A DNA stretch of 64,000 bases from Bacteroidaceae bacterium (GTDB taxonomy: Bacteria; Bacteroidota; Bacteroidia; Bacteroidales; Bacteroidaceae): positions 52,484 through 116,483 of the forward strand of contig JAGCPY010000033.1 in NCBI GenBank assembly GCA_017965425.1, in the 5' to 3' direction. Position 1 is the stretch's first letter; each line of letters opens with the position of its first letter. The position numbers were made by a program, and so were the translations under genes. Under the pieces are notes generated by a model. That model saw only the letters and a program-made list of their open reading frames with translations. It ran no database searches and was not told where the DNA came from. This document shows positions 44,575-54,000 of this stretch, piece by piece.

Positions 44575-46404
44575 ATGAAAAAAATACTGTTCTTCTTGTT
44601 TGCACACTATGTGTTGTGCCTCTTCTGCTTTCTATTTTTTCAGAAGCCATTGTTCCTTATCTATAATTGGGGCTATCAAGATATTTCCATTACGTTCAAG
44701 GATGTAGCAGAAATCTATTGGCATGGCTTATCCTTGGACGCCGCAACTGCTGCCTACATGTCTATCGTGCCAATCCTCATGGCATGGGTATATGCAGTGA
44801 AACCAGTTTTCAACATGAAGGGTTGGATGCGAGCGTATGATTTGTTGATGGCCATACTCATATCACTTGCAGCCGTTGTTGACGCATCTCTCTATGCGTT
44901 TTGGGGCTTTAAGTTGGACAAGGTGATTTTCTATTTTATTGATGATCCCAAGAATGCATTTGCTAGTGTCTCTACTGGATATGTTGTGATTAGGCTTTTG
45001 CTGATTGCCTTCTTGGTTGTAGTCATTTGGTACATCATCTGTTTGGCTACTCGTTTTTTGTCAAAAATTGGGAGGTACAAGTATTCTGCTTTGAGGTTGG
45101 TAGCTGTTTCTGCTTTTATGATTCTGTTGAGTGGGGCGATGTTTGTGGTGATACGTGGTACAAATACGAGACCAAAGACTCCGGCTAATGCCTATTATTC
45201 ATCTACGTATTTTTTTAATCATGCAGCTCTGAATCCACTCTTCAATTTGTTTTATACCTCTTTCAAGAAAGATGACTTTGACAAGCAATTCCGTTATATG
45301 AGTGAAGAAAAGCGTCAAGAAACCGTAGATGGCTTGTTCCCAGTTTTGTCAGATTCTACTGAATTGATTATAAAGAATCAGCGTCCTAATATTCTTCTTA
45401 TAGTGATGGAGGGAATGGGAGCATGTTTTGTGGAGTCGTTGGGTGGAATACGTCCTGTGGCTGTGAATATCAACGACATCATGCAGCATCAATCATATTG
45501 GTTCTCAAATGCCTACGCAGGTAGCTTCCAGACGGATAGGGGTGTCATCTGTGCCATGAGTGGCTTCTTGGGACTACCCACGGTAAGTATTATGTGCTAT
45601 TCGAGGAAGATTCGCTCCTTTCCTGGGCTTGCGAAGTCATTGAAACAGGAAGGCTATGAGACGCAGATGTTGTATGCTGGTGACATGACCTACCTTAATT
45701 TTGCAGACTATTTCCTGGCAACAGGGCATGACAAGTTGATGAGTGAGAATGAATTTGCTAAGGAAGAACGTACGTCCAAATGGGGCATTCCAGATCATGT
45801 GTCGTTCCAATGGCTGTTCGATGATATCCAAGAACGAGAGAAAAAAGGAAAACCTTGGTATGTGGGTTTCTTGACACTCAGTTCTCACCATCCTTTCGAC
45901 GTCCCTTATCATCAATATGAGGAACCTATGGACAATGGCTTTGCCTATACGGATAGTTGTTTCGGTGACTTTATCCATAAACTGGAGCAGACGCCCGTTT
46001 GGGATAACCTTTTGATTGCTTGTGTGGCAGATCACGGCTACAAATATTCAACTCTGGAAGATCCTTTATATCCTCATATTCCCTTGTTCTTCACGGGAGG
46101 AGCTTTGGCTCGTTTAGGCCGTGATGACAAGATTGTCTGCCAGACCGATATTCCGGCCACAATACTTGGACAATTAGGACTGCCACACGATGACTTCGCC
46201 TATAGCAGGGATGTCTTTAGCCAGACTTATCAGTATCCTTTTGCCATGATGTCCTATCCTACAGGATTTCAATATAGGGATTCCACAGGGGTAACGGTCT
46301 ATGATATAGTCACAGACAGGGCTATCAGCGGTTCCGATGAACAACGGGAACATAAGGCGAAGGCCATTTTGCAAACTTTGTATAATGATATTAGTAAAAG
46401 ATAG
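44575..46404 (+). CDS. LtaS-family phosphotransferase (copy 2)
   Basis: A 609-residue paralogue of the preceding gene, with the same layout: membrane helices at the N-terminus (FFLFAHYVLCLFCFLFFQKPLF), LIVMEGMG, FQTDRGVICAMSGFLG, SSHHPFDVPYH and ACVADHGYKY. FKLDKVIFYFIDDPKNAFASVS is nearly identical to a segment in copy 1, so the two arose by local duplication. It begins 3 bp after copy 1. Confidence 0.9.
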   Translation: MKKILFFLFAHYVLCLFCFLFFQKPLFLIYNWGYQDISITFKDVAEIYWHGLSLDAATAAYMSIVPILMAWVYAVKPVFNMKGWMRAYDLLMAILISLAAVVDASLYAFWGFKLDKVIFYFIDDPKNAFASVSTGYVVIRLLLIAFLVVVIWYIICLATRFLSKIGRYKYSALRLVAVSAFMILLSGAMFVVIRGTNTRPKTPANAYYSSTYFFNHAALNPLFNLFYTSFKKDDFDKQFRYMSEEKRQETVDGLFPVLSDSTELIIKNQRPNILLIVMEGMGACFVESLGGIRPVAVNINDIMQHQSYWFSNAYAGSFQTDRGVICAMSGFLGLPTVSIMCYSRKIRSFPGLAKSLKQEGYETQMLYAGDMTYLNFADYFLATGHDKLMSENEFAKEERTSKWGIPDHVSFQWLFDDIQEREKKGKPWYVGFLTLSSHHPFDVPYHQYEEPMDNGFAYTDSCFGDFIHKLEQTPVWDNLLIACVADHGYKYSTLEDPLYPHIPLFFTGGALARLGRDDKIVCQTDIPATILGQLGLPHDDFAYSRDVFSQTYQYPFAMMSYPTGFQYRDSTGVTVYDIVTDRAISGSDEQREHKAKAILQTLYNDISKR

Positions 46405-46409
46405 AGGTT

Positions 46410-48368
46410 ATGAATATTTTCAAAAAGGGTTTATCCAATATTATAGTCAACCTTTTGTTGGTCTATGTATGTTACAGCATTTGCAGACTTGAATTTTTGC
46501 TGGAGAATTGGGAGATATTTCGTCCTTCTATGACATGGGCGGCTGCACTCGATTGTTTCGTAGGCGGACTCGTTTTTGATTCTTCTGCCATCGCTTACAC
46601 CAATGCCTTGTATCTCCTTTTGGCAATTCTGCCCTTCCCGTGGGCTGCTCGAAGGGGCTGGCAACAGATGTTGAAGTGGCTCTTCGTGGTGATCAATGCT
46701 GTAGCCATCGTCGTGAATCTTAGCGACTCTGTTTATTTCCCCTTCACACAACAGCGCACGACAGCCCTCGTCTTTGATGAGTTTAGTGGAGAGAACAATC
46801 TACTGACTATTTTGGGTATAGAACTGGTTCGGCATTGGTATCTGGTGCTTTTGGCAGCCCTTCTAACCTACGGGTTGGCTCGTCTTCATCGTCCGGCAAC
46901 ATCTCCAGAGTGGCGTCCAACAATCGTAGGCGTTTGTGGACGTATATTGTTTTTCTTGGTCATGACTTTTTTCACGGTTTGTGGAATGCGCGGCCATCTG
47001 AGCATCGCAGAAGGTACTCGTCCCATATCTGTGAATAACGCCCATGCATACGCTGCCACTCCATTACAAACTGCTATTGTGCTCAACACGCCTTTTGCCA
47101 TTTTCAGAACCCTTGACAACCGTCCGCCACAGATACCTATATATTTCACGAATCAGGAAGAGTTGGACAGCTTATATTCTCCCCTTTATCTGCCAGACAA
47201 AGCCGCCGTTCAGCGAAGGAAGAATGTAGTCATCCTAATTGTTGAGAGTTTTGCTCAGGAATTTGTCGGAGCTTTGAACCGTCATCTGGATGGTGGCACT
47301 TATCGTGGTTACACGCCCTTTGCCGATTCTTTGCTTACTCAGAGCCTCACATGGCAGGAGACCATCAGCAATAGTGGCTTCAGCATTGATGCCATGCCTG
47401 CCGTGTTGGCCTCTATTCCTCGCATGGGGCGTCCCTTCGTACTAACGCCCTTCTCGCTGAACAAATTGAATAGTATAGCTACGGAACTGGGACGTTGGGG
47501 CTATGAGAGTGCTTTCTTTCATGGTGCTCCTAATGGCTCAATGGGTTTTCAGGCTTTCTCACACTCTATCGGATTCCAACGTTATTACGGGATGGATGAA
47601 TACCTTGCAGATTCCCGCTTTGGCGGAAAGCAAGACTTTGATGGTACGTGGGCTATTTGGGACGAACCTTTCTTGCAATTCTATTGTCAGAAGATGACAG
47701 AGATGCATGAACCCTTTGTCACGACGGTTTTTACGGCTTCTTCTCATCATCCGTTTCATATACCTGAAGAGTATAGGGATACCTTTCCAGATGAAGGCAA
47801 GTTCCCTCTTCATAAATGCATTCGCTACACGGATCATTCTCTGCGTCGCTTCTTCGAATCGGCCAAACAACAGGCGTGGTACAAGAACACTCTTTTCGTC
47901 CTTACAGCAGATCATGCCAGTAGCCGTATCACCCATGACGAATACATGACAGAAGTGGGCCTTTTCCGCATCCCCATTCTTTTCTTCGATCCTTCAGGAG
48001 AGATGCCTCGTGGCCTTCATCCAGGCATTGCACAGCAAATAGACGTCATGCCTACCTTGTTGAACTATCTCGGTTACGACCACCCATATATCGCTTTTGG
48101 TAAAGACTTGCTGAAAACGTCTCCAGAAGATACTTGGGCGATGACGTGGGATCATATTCCTCAATACATGAAAGGTGAATACGCCTTGCACCTCGATGGT
48201 AAGGATCTTGAGAGTGTTTCTGCTATTTTTAACTACCGCACAGATTCACTCTTCCGTCAGAATCTCAGAGGCCGAACGACTGTTGAACGTCAGTTAGAGC
48301 GCGAGTTCAAGGCACGCATCCAAAGTTTCGTCGGGCGTATGAAGGAAAACCAAGTTACAGCAGAATGA
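46410..48368 (+). CDS. LtaS-family phosphotransferase (copy 3, divergent)
   Basis: A 652-residue third member. The membrane part differs from copies 1-2. The catalytic domain has VVILIVESFAQEF, SGFSIDAMPAVLASIPRMG, FTASSHHPFHIP and LTADHASSRI. The region aligned with the Thr nucleophile reads SID, with Ser in place of Thr, as in other Gram-negative LtaS-like branches. It ends convergently with the PAP2 gene, with which it overlaps by 14 bp. Confidence 0.9.
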   Translation: MNIFKKGLSNIIVNLLLVYVCYSICRLEFLLENWEIFRPSMTWAAALDCFVGGLVFDSSAIAYTNALYLLLAILPFPWAARRGWQQMLKWLFVVINAVAIVVNLSDSVYFPFTQQRTTALVFDEFSGENNLLTILGIELVRHWYLVLLAALLTYGLARLHRPATSPEWRPTIVGVCGRILFFLVMTFFTVCGMRGHLSIAEGTRPISVNNAHAYAATPLQTAIVLNTPFAIFRTLDNRPPQIPIYFTNQEELDSLYSPLYLPDKAAVQRRKNVVILIVESFAQEFVGALNRHLDGGTYRGYTPFADSLLTQSLTWQETISNSGFSIDAMPAVLASIPRMGRPFVLTPFSLNKLNSIATELGRWGYESAFFHGAPNGSMGFQAFSHSIGFQRYYGMDEYLADSRFGGKQDFDGTWAIWDEPFLQFYCQKMTEMHEPFVTTVFTASSHHPFHIPEEYRDTFPDEGKFPLHKCIRYTDHSLRRFFESAKQQAWYKNTLFVLTADHASSRITHDEYMTEVGLFRIPILFFDPSGEMPRGLHPGIAQQIDVMPTLLNYLGYDHPYIAFGKDLLKTSPEDTWAMTWDHIPQYMKGEYALHLDGKDLESVSAIFNYRTDSLFRQNLRGRTTVERQLEREFKARIQSFVGRMKENQVTAE

Positions 48369-49107
48369 CGACGTTCGCGCCAAGGGACCTGGTATCAGTT
48401 TGATAAAAAGGTAGAGCAGCAATCTGTGTCCCGTTGGTCATGGGCATTTTGAACCATTTCTGATAGACGGGTAGCATCCAATAGCCGATGCGGGCAGAAA
48501 GGATTCCGATGCCGGCACCGAACAAGACATCACCAACCCAGTGGCGTTCGTTATAGAGGCGGAGGAAAGCCACTCCTGAGGCGATGCCATAAGCGGCGAT
48601 ACCGATTCCAAGGCCATATTCTTCACGGACAAGTTCGGCCCCAGTGAATGCCGTGGCTGTGTGGCCAGAGGGAAAGGAGTTGCGGGATGCTGAATCTGGA
48701 CGGCGTTCGCGGATACTGTATTTAAGACCGTTGGTCAGTCCTGTCATGACCAGATAAGCAGTCGCACCGACAAGCAAACGTTCCTTGATGTTGTGTTTGC
48801 AGGGAACTCCGCATAATCCCAATGCTGCGTATGCCGTGACAGGGGCGTATTGCAGATAATCGTCGGCGTGGAAATAGTGTGAGCCACGCAGCTCGTTCAT
48901 GTCGTTTCGGACCTCTTTCTGGAAGCGTTGTCCCAAATTGGTGCCAGCGACAAGAGCACCCGATGTCATCAATACGCCTGGGGCTATTAACTGACGGGCA
49001 TTAAAACGTTCGTTGCTGCCATGGGAGGAGGTGTAAAGGGTGTCGGTTTCTTCTTGTGCCAGACAGCATGTGGAGACCATGAGAAAAAAGAAGAGGAGGG
49101 AACGCAT
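48355..49107 (-). CDS. PAP2-superfamily phosphatase with signal peptide
   Basis: A 250-residue protein from the ATG at 49107 (MRSLLFFFLMVSTCCLAQ). The acid phosphatase/PAP2 motifs are KYSIRERRPD, SFPSGHTATAF and RLYNERHWVGDVLFG. It has several hydrophobic stretches and probably sits in the envelope. It may dephosphorylate lipid A, undecaprenyl-diphosphate or a related lipid. It is the last gene of a minus-strand operon with GT9 and DUF4254. The reading frame extends upstream of the ATG, but the sequence there overlaps the HTH gene. Confidence 0.9.
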   Translation of the reverse strand: MRSLLFFFLMVSTCCLAQEETDTLYTSSHGSNERFNARQLIAPGVLMTSGALVAGTNLGQRFQKEVRNDMNELRGSHYFHADDYLQYAPVTAYAALGLCGVPCKHNIKERLLVGATAYLVMTGLTNGLKYSIRERRPDSASRNSFPSGHTATAFTGAELVREEYGLGIGIAAYGIASGVAFLRLYNERHWVGDVLFGAGIGILSARIGYWMLPVYQKWFKMPMTNGTQIAALPFYQTDTRSLGANVVILL

Positions 49108-49111
49108 GGTC

Positions 49112-49348
49112 TTACGGGAGTTTTTCAGATGTTCCTCCAAGGGCTTGTTGGTATTGCGTGGTGTACTCTTCAAAGAAGTTACGTTCCAGCACCAATGAAA
49201 TACGCAACAACAGTTCTGCATCAATGTTGGTTCGTTTGAAAATATCATAGACATTCTGGCGGTTGCAGCACAATTTGCGGGCAAACCAACAGACGGTGCG
49301 CTCCTGGCGACGTAGCTCTTCTTTGATTTGTTGTCCGATATGTAGCAT
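49112..49348 (-). CDS. Small helix-turn-helix (XRE-like) protein
   Basis: A 78-residue protein from the ATG at 49348 (MLHIGQQIKEELRRQERTV), the typical N-terminus of small Cro/C1-like proteins of Bacteroidetes. The helix-turn-helix is WFARKLCCNRQNVYDIFKR, then ELLLRISLVLERNFFEEY. It lies between the GT9 and PAP2 genes and could be an autoregulator of this operon. A TTG 14 codons earlier is a less likely start. Confidence 0.75.
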   Translation of the reverse strand: MLHIGQQIKEELRRQERTVCWFARKLCCNRQNVYDIFKRTNIDAELLLRISLVLERNFFEEYTTQYQQALGGTSEKLP

Positions 49349-49370
49349 GAGGGTATGAAAAAGATGGGGC

Positions 49371-50306
49371 CTAATGTAAGTATTGATCAATTCTTGTCAT
49401 GATTTCTTTAGGCTGGAGAATACTGAAGCTTTGGCTTCCGTCAGTCAGATGTGTGTCTTTCCTGATGCAGATGACGGGCACGGCAACGAGGGAAGCCAGA
49501 TGTATGTCCGTAGGATCCACGCAGACCATAACGCTGCAGTGGGAAATGAGGGCTGCTTTTTCTATAAGTCCATGTAGTTGATCGCTCATGACTTCCACGC
49601 ATGGGTAGCGCTCAGCCCAAGCTGCCAAAGTGCTGCTTTCCTTTTGCCCTCCAAGGAGGAATATGTTCACGTCAGTGCGTGCAGAAAGCTGGCCGATGAA
49701 CTCTTCCATGAGCCCAAGTGAAAAAATCTGTTCATCATGGTTGGCAAAAGGTGCCACGGCCACCCAGTTCCGTTTTTGATAGAGCGAAGCGTCGAATTTG
49801 GGTAGGATGGTGGCGAGATTTGCACCGCCCACAGAGAAGATACTTTTGAAATGGGGATGGAAATCCTTATAGCCCAGCCGGCGGAAGACATCGGCATATT
49901 TCTCTATAAAACACGTCTGGGTTGCCTTCGTGTCCATTTGCAGAAGGCGTTTGCGTGTATGGCGCTCTTTTCTGATTTTTTTAACGTTTTGTCCAGCCAG
50001 CGCAAATCGCATTCGCAGGTATTTGGTTTTCAATGAGTCATGAAGGTCTGCGATGTGTGTGGGCTGCAAGGCAAGGAGGCGTCGCCCGAGCAGATTCATT
50101 CCCTTCCAACCATGATGCTCGCCATTGAGGTCGGCAATGACAAAGCTAACGTTGGCTGGCAAGAGCGCAAAGACGGGTTTTGCCCCTGCCCGGCTGACGA
50201 CGGTGAGGCGCACGTCTGGGTGTTGCTGGGCGAAGGAATCAATGACGGGTATCGTCATGAGGATATCGCCCATGTTGGAAAAGTTGAGAACGAGGATGTG
50301 GCTCAT
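49371..50306 (-). CDS. GT9-family heptosyltransferase-like protein
   Basis: A 311-residue GT9 protein starting MSHILVLNFSNMGDILMTIPVID, with WVAVAPFANHDEQIFSLGLME, FLLGGQKESSTLAAW and VMVCVDPTDIHLASLVAVPVICI. The block before the end has D-P-T-D in place of the D-S-A-N of the plus-strand GT9 protein. It is probably an LPS core transferase. Its start overlaps the DUF4254 stop (ATGA). Confidence 0.9.
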   Translation of the reverse strand: MSHILVLNFSNMGDILMTIPVIDSFAQQHPDVRLTVVSRAGAKPVFALLPANVSFVIADLNGEHHGWKGMNLLGRRLLALQPTHIADLHDSLKTKYLRMRFALAGQNVKKIRKERHTRKRLLQMDTKATQTCFIEKYADVFRRLGYKDFHPHFKSIFSVGGANLATILPKFDASLYQKRNWVAVAPFANHDEQIFSLGLMEEFIGQLSARTDVNIFLLGGQKESSTLAAWAERYPCVEVMSDQLHGLIEKAALISHCSVMVCVDPTDIHLASLVAVPVICIRKDTHLTDGSQSFSILQPKEIMTRIDQYLH

Positions 50307-50911
50307 TGTTTCTTTCCGTAAAGCACGGGGTTTGTCGTCGGGTCGTTATACATCTTCATTTGCTTGTACACTTTCATCCATTTACGTCCAGCTTCGATGT
50401 CGGCCAGTAATTGGTCAATGGCGGTGCTGAGGTCTTTTTGTTGTTCCAGGAGCACATCAAGTTTTTTCTGACAAGTGGCGCGGTGTTCTGCGGAGGCGTC
50501 TGTGCGTTCCACCTGTTCTCTCATGTGCCAGATTTTCAACGCGAGGATGCTCAGTCGGTCAATCGCCCATGCAGGGCTCTCGGTGTTGATGGTGGCATCC
50601 GGATGTGGCTGAATGTTGCGAAAACGTGTATAGAAATAGCTGTCAATGGTCTCGACGAGGTCCGTGCGATCTTGGTTGCTCTTGTCGATACGACGCTTCA
50701 GCACAAGAGCCTCAGCGGGGTCAATCTGCGGGTCGCGTATGATGTCCTCGAAGTGCCACTGCACCGTGTCTATCCAACACTTCTGATAGAGGTCGGCTTC
50801 GATGGTTCCGGCGGGGTAGGGTTGAGGTCTCGGTGTGTCAACGTGGTCGGTGACATGGTAATCTGCGATGGCCCTTTCAAAGATAGGGCGGGCGAGTTCT
50901 GTGAATGTCAT
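50303..50911 (-). CDS. DUF4254 protein
   Basis: A 202-residue soluble, mostly helical protein. Family features seen are WHFEDIIRDPQIDPAEALVLKRRIDKSNQDRTDLVETID, then SPAWAIDRLSILALKIWHM and a Gln/Lys-rich helical tail. The function of this family is unknown; it is often next to GT9 genes in Bacteroidetes, as here. It leads a four-gene minus-strand operon and has its own promoter. Confidence 0.8.
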   Translation of the reverse strand: MTFTELARPIFERAIADYHVTDHVDTPRPQPYPAGTIEADLYQKCWIDTVQWHFEDIIRDPQIDPAEALVLKRRIDKSNQDRTDLVETIDSYFYTRFRNIQPHPDATINTESPAWAIDRLSILALKIWHMREQVERTDASAEHRATCQKKLDVLLEQQKDLSTAIDQLLADIEAGRKWMKVYKQMKMYNDPTTNPVLYGKKQ

Positions 50912-50940
50912 TCCTGCATTTATTTGAAGATTGCGCCGAC

Positions 50941-50971
50941 AAAGGTAAGGCTTTCTGCGGAAAAGGACAAA
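50941..50971 (-). promoter_or_regulatory. Promoter of the DUF4254-GT9 operon
   Basis: On the minus strand, TTTG (50968-50971) and TACCTTTG (50941-50948), 19 bp apart, match the Bacteroidetes consensus 30 bp before the DUF4254 start. It lies back to back with the promoter of the PL11 gene. Confidence 0.6.
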
Positions 50972-51021
50972 AAAATAGGTTAAAAAACAAATAACATAGC
51001 TTTTCCTTTAAGAAAAAGCAG

Positions 51022-51029
51022 TACCTTTG
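51022..51029 (+). promoter_or_regulatory. Promoter -7 element of the PL11 gene
   Basis: TACCTTTG at 51022-51029 matches TAnnTTTG and lies 31 bp before the ATG at 51060. The -33 region (near TTTTCC) is weak. No regulatory gene is next to it, so pectin-dependent control is not shown. Confidence 0.5.
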
Positions 51030-51059
51030 TCTCGAAAAACTTAAATATTCACTTATATA

Positions 51060-54000
51060 ATGATGAAAAGAGTATTTTTATTCATGTTGCTGGCGATGTT
51101 GTCCCTTTCTAACTTCGCCCAGCGTAGGACCGACCGTCTCGACCGTGGCCTCGTGGCCACCGTGGCCATGAGCGGTTCGGGCAACTTCATTTCGTGGCGC
51201 ATACTGCCCGAAGAGTATTTCGACGTCACCTACAATCTCTATTGCAATGGCAAGCTGTTGAAGGGTGACCTCAGTGTGAGCAGCTATGTTCACGCCGCTG
51301 GCAGTGCCACCAGTCAGTATCAGGTGGCACCTGTCGTGCGTGGTGTCGAAGGCGAGAAGTGTGCTGTCGTCAAGAGGTGGACGGGTATCTCCAACCTCAC
51401 CAATGGCGTCGGCGACAATCCTCACACTGGTTATCTCGACATCAATTGTCAGCCAGCTGTGGATCGTGCAGGGCAAACATGTACTGCCCAGTATGAGTTC
51501 AACGACTGCGTGGCTGCCGACGTGGATGGCGACGGACAGGTGGAACTCATCTGCAAACGCAACTACACGGGCGGTGTCAACGATGCCGCCAACAAGACAC
51601 GTTTCCATCGTATTGAGATTATGAAGCTTGACGGTACACGCCTCTGGTGGATAGACCTCGGACCTAACATGATGGCAGGACCCGATGAGCAATGGGATGC
51701 CGTGGCCTTCGACTGGGACATGGACGGCAAGGCAGAGGTGCTCCTGCGGGGTGCCGACAACATGATTATCCACACCGCCACAGGTGCCGACATCAAGGTA
51801 GGCAATATGAATTATTATGCTCCGCGTGACCAATATACGTGTGTGGGCAACGAATATCTGCTCTACTTGAATGGCGAAAGCGGCGTTCCTTACGCTTCAT
51901 GGAACGAATCTTTAAACACGTTCACTCCGCCTGCATACCCCCTGAAACGTTATGAAAACGGCGAACAGCAAAGTCTCGCCGTTTGGGGTAAGGACGGCGA
52001 CGGTGGACACCGTTCCACCAAGCACTATTTTGGTGCACCCTATCTCGACGGTCAGCATCCGAGCATCTTCCTCGGACGTGGCTGTTACACGCGTCACAAG
52101 TTCGTAGCCCTCGATGTCAACCCTTCCACTCACGAGTTGACACAGCGTTGGTATTGGAGCAATAACCAAGGCTGGGGCAGTCCTTGGTTTGGCAATGGCT
52201 ACCACAACTTCGGCATCCAAGATGTCGATATGGACGGTCGCGATGAAATCGTCTTTGGTTCCATGATCATCGACGACAATGGCAAGGGGCTCTCCACGTC
52301 GGGGCTTGGACACGGTGATGCTCAACACTGCTCTGACCTCGACCCATACCGTTGGGGATTGGAGTTCTTTGCCTGCAACGAAGACGAACCTGCCATGAAC
52401 TACCGCAACGCCACCACCTCGCAGATGTACTATCGTATGCAGAGCACAGGCGACGACGGTCGTGCTCTGGCCGGAAACTTCACCAACAGATACCCTGGTT
52501 GCGTGGGACAGTCTTCACAGACAGGTGTGCTCAGCCTCACTGCCGATAAAGTCATCACGGGACAGGGCGGCTATGCACTCAATTTCCGCATCTACTGGGA
52601 TGGCGACCTTTGTTCCGAAATCCTTGACAGCCCTGGAACGGCCAAGGCTGCCAAGATCGAGAAACTCGATGGTGGGCGTATCTTCAACTCAGAAGGCCAT
52701 TTGAACAACGACTCCAAGAACAATGCCTGTCTCACTGGCGACATCTTGGGCGACTGGCGAGAGGAACTGCTGGTGGCCAACGGAACGGGTATGCGTCTCT
52801 ACACCACCAGCCGTCCCACCACCTTCCGCATTCCTTCCCTCTGGTACGACCACGGCTATCGGAACGGTATGGTATGGGAAACAATCGGTTACAACCAGCC
52901 TCCGCATACCAGCTATTTTCTCGGTGAACTGGAAGGCATCACCGTTGCACCGCCTTGTCTCACTACCGCAGGACGCGAACTCATACCCGCAGGCGGTTCC
53001 ATTGGTGCCGACATGAACGGCAAGCAGGTTCTCGTCTTCCAGAATGCCGACAACGACGTGACCATCGCCGACGGAGCTCAACCTTGGGTGGCCATCTTCA
53101 ACGTTCCTGGATGGGTGAGTGGCAACAACCCTTCAGAGACAAGTTCCAACGTGGCCCCGACCTTCACCTACTACACTTGCACTGTCAAGGGCGGAGGTCT
53201 GTCCGGAACGGCACGCCTTGTCAAACAGGGCGAGGGCGAACTCATCTTGCCGTCCGTGGCCATGACACACACGGGCAACACCGATGTCTGGAACGGCACG
53301 CTGACCTTCGACGGCTCGATGCAGCAATCATCGCTTTGGCTCAACCGCCACACGGCTCTCAACAGCAATGGAGGCACCTTCCGTCGCATCCGTGCCGACT
53401 ACAATGCCACCATACGTCCTGGCGGTGCCAATCGTCGAGGCAACATCACGACGGACTCTCTCATGCTCGGATTCGGCTCTCGTTTGCAACTGGATATCTA
53501 TGCCGACGGCTTACAGGCCGACTGCATCAAGACTACATTGCTGAACATTGAGACCAAGCTGACGGGGACGTGGGCCACCTATGGACCCAAGTACTTGCAG
53601 CCGGTATTCGAGATCGTCAACCACGGCAACGACATCGCCGAGGGCGAATACCTTATCCTCGACGGCGTGGAGACGTTGAAGGGCAAACTCGCTGACATTG
53701 TCATCGAGGGCTTGGGAACCAGCAAGAAGAGCACGCTGCGTCAGGACGGAGACAAGGTCTATCTCGTCATCAGCGGTATGCGCAGTGCCAGCGATGTCGT
53801 ATGGACGGGGGCCGAGAGTGCCGACTGGCAGTTTGGCGGCGATGACAACTTTGTCCTCACGGCACAGCCGGAAGGTGAGGCACAGTGCTTTGTCAGTGGC
53901 GACATCGTCCGTTTCGACAACAGTTCCACGAAGCTCTCCGTGAATGTCAAGGGCAACATCGAGGCAGACAGCATCATCGTCGATGCCACCAAAAACTATA

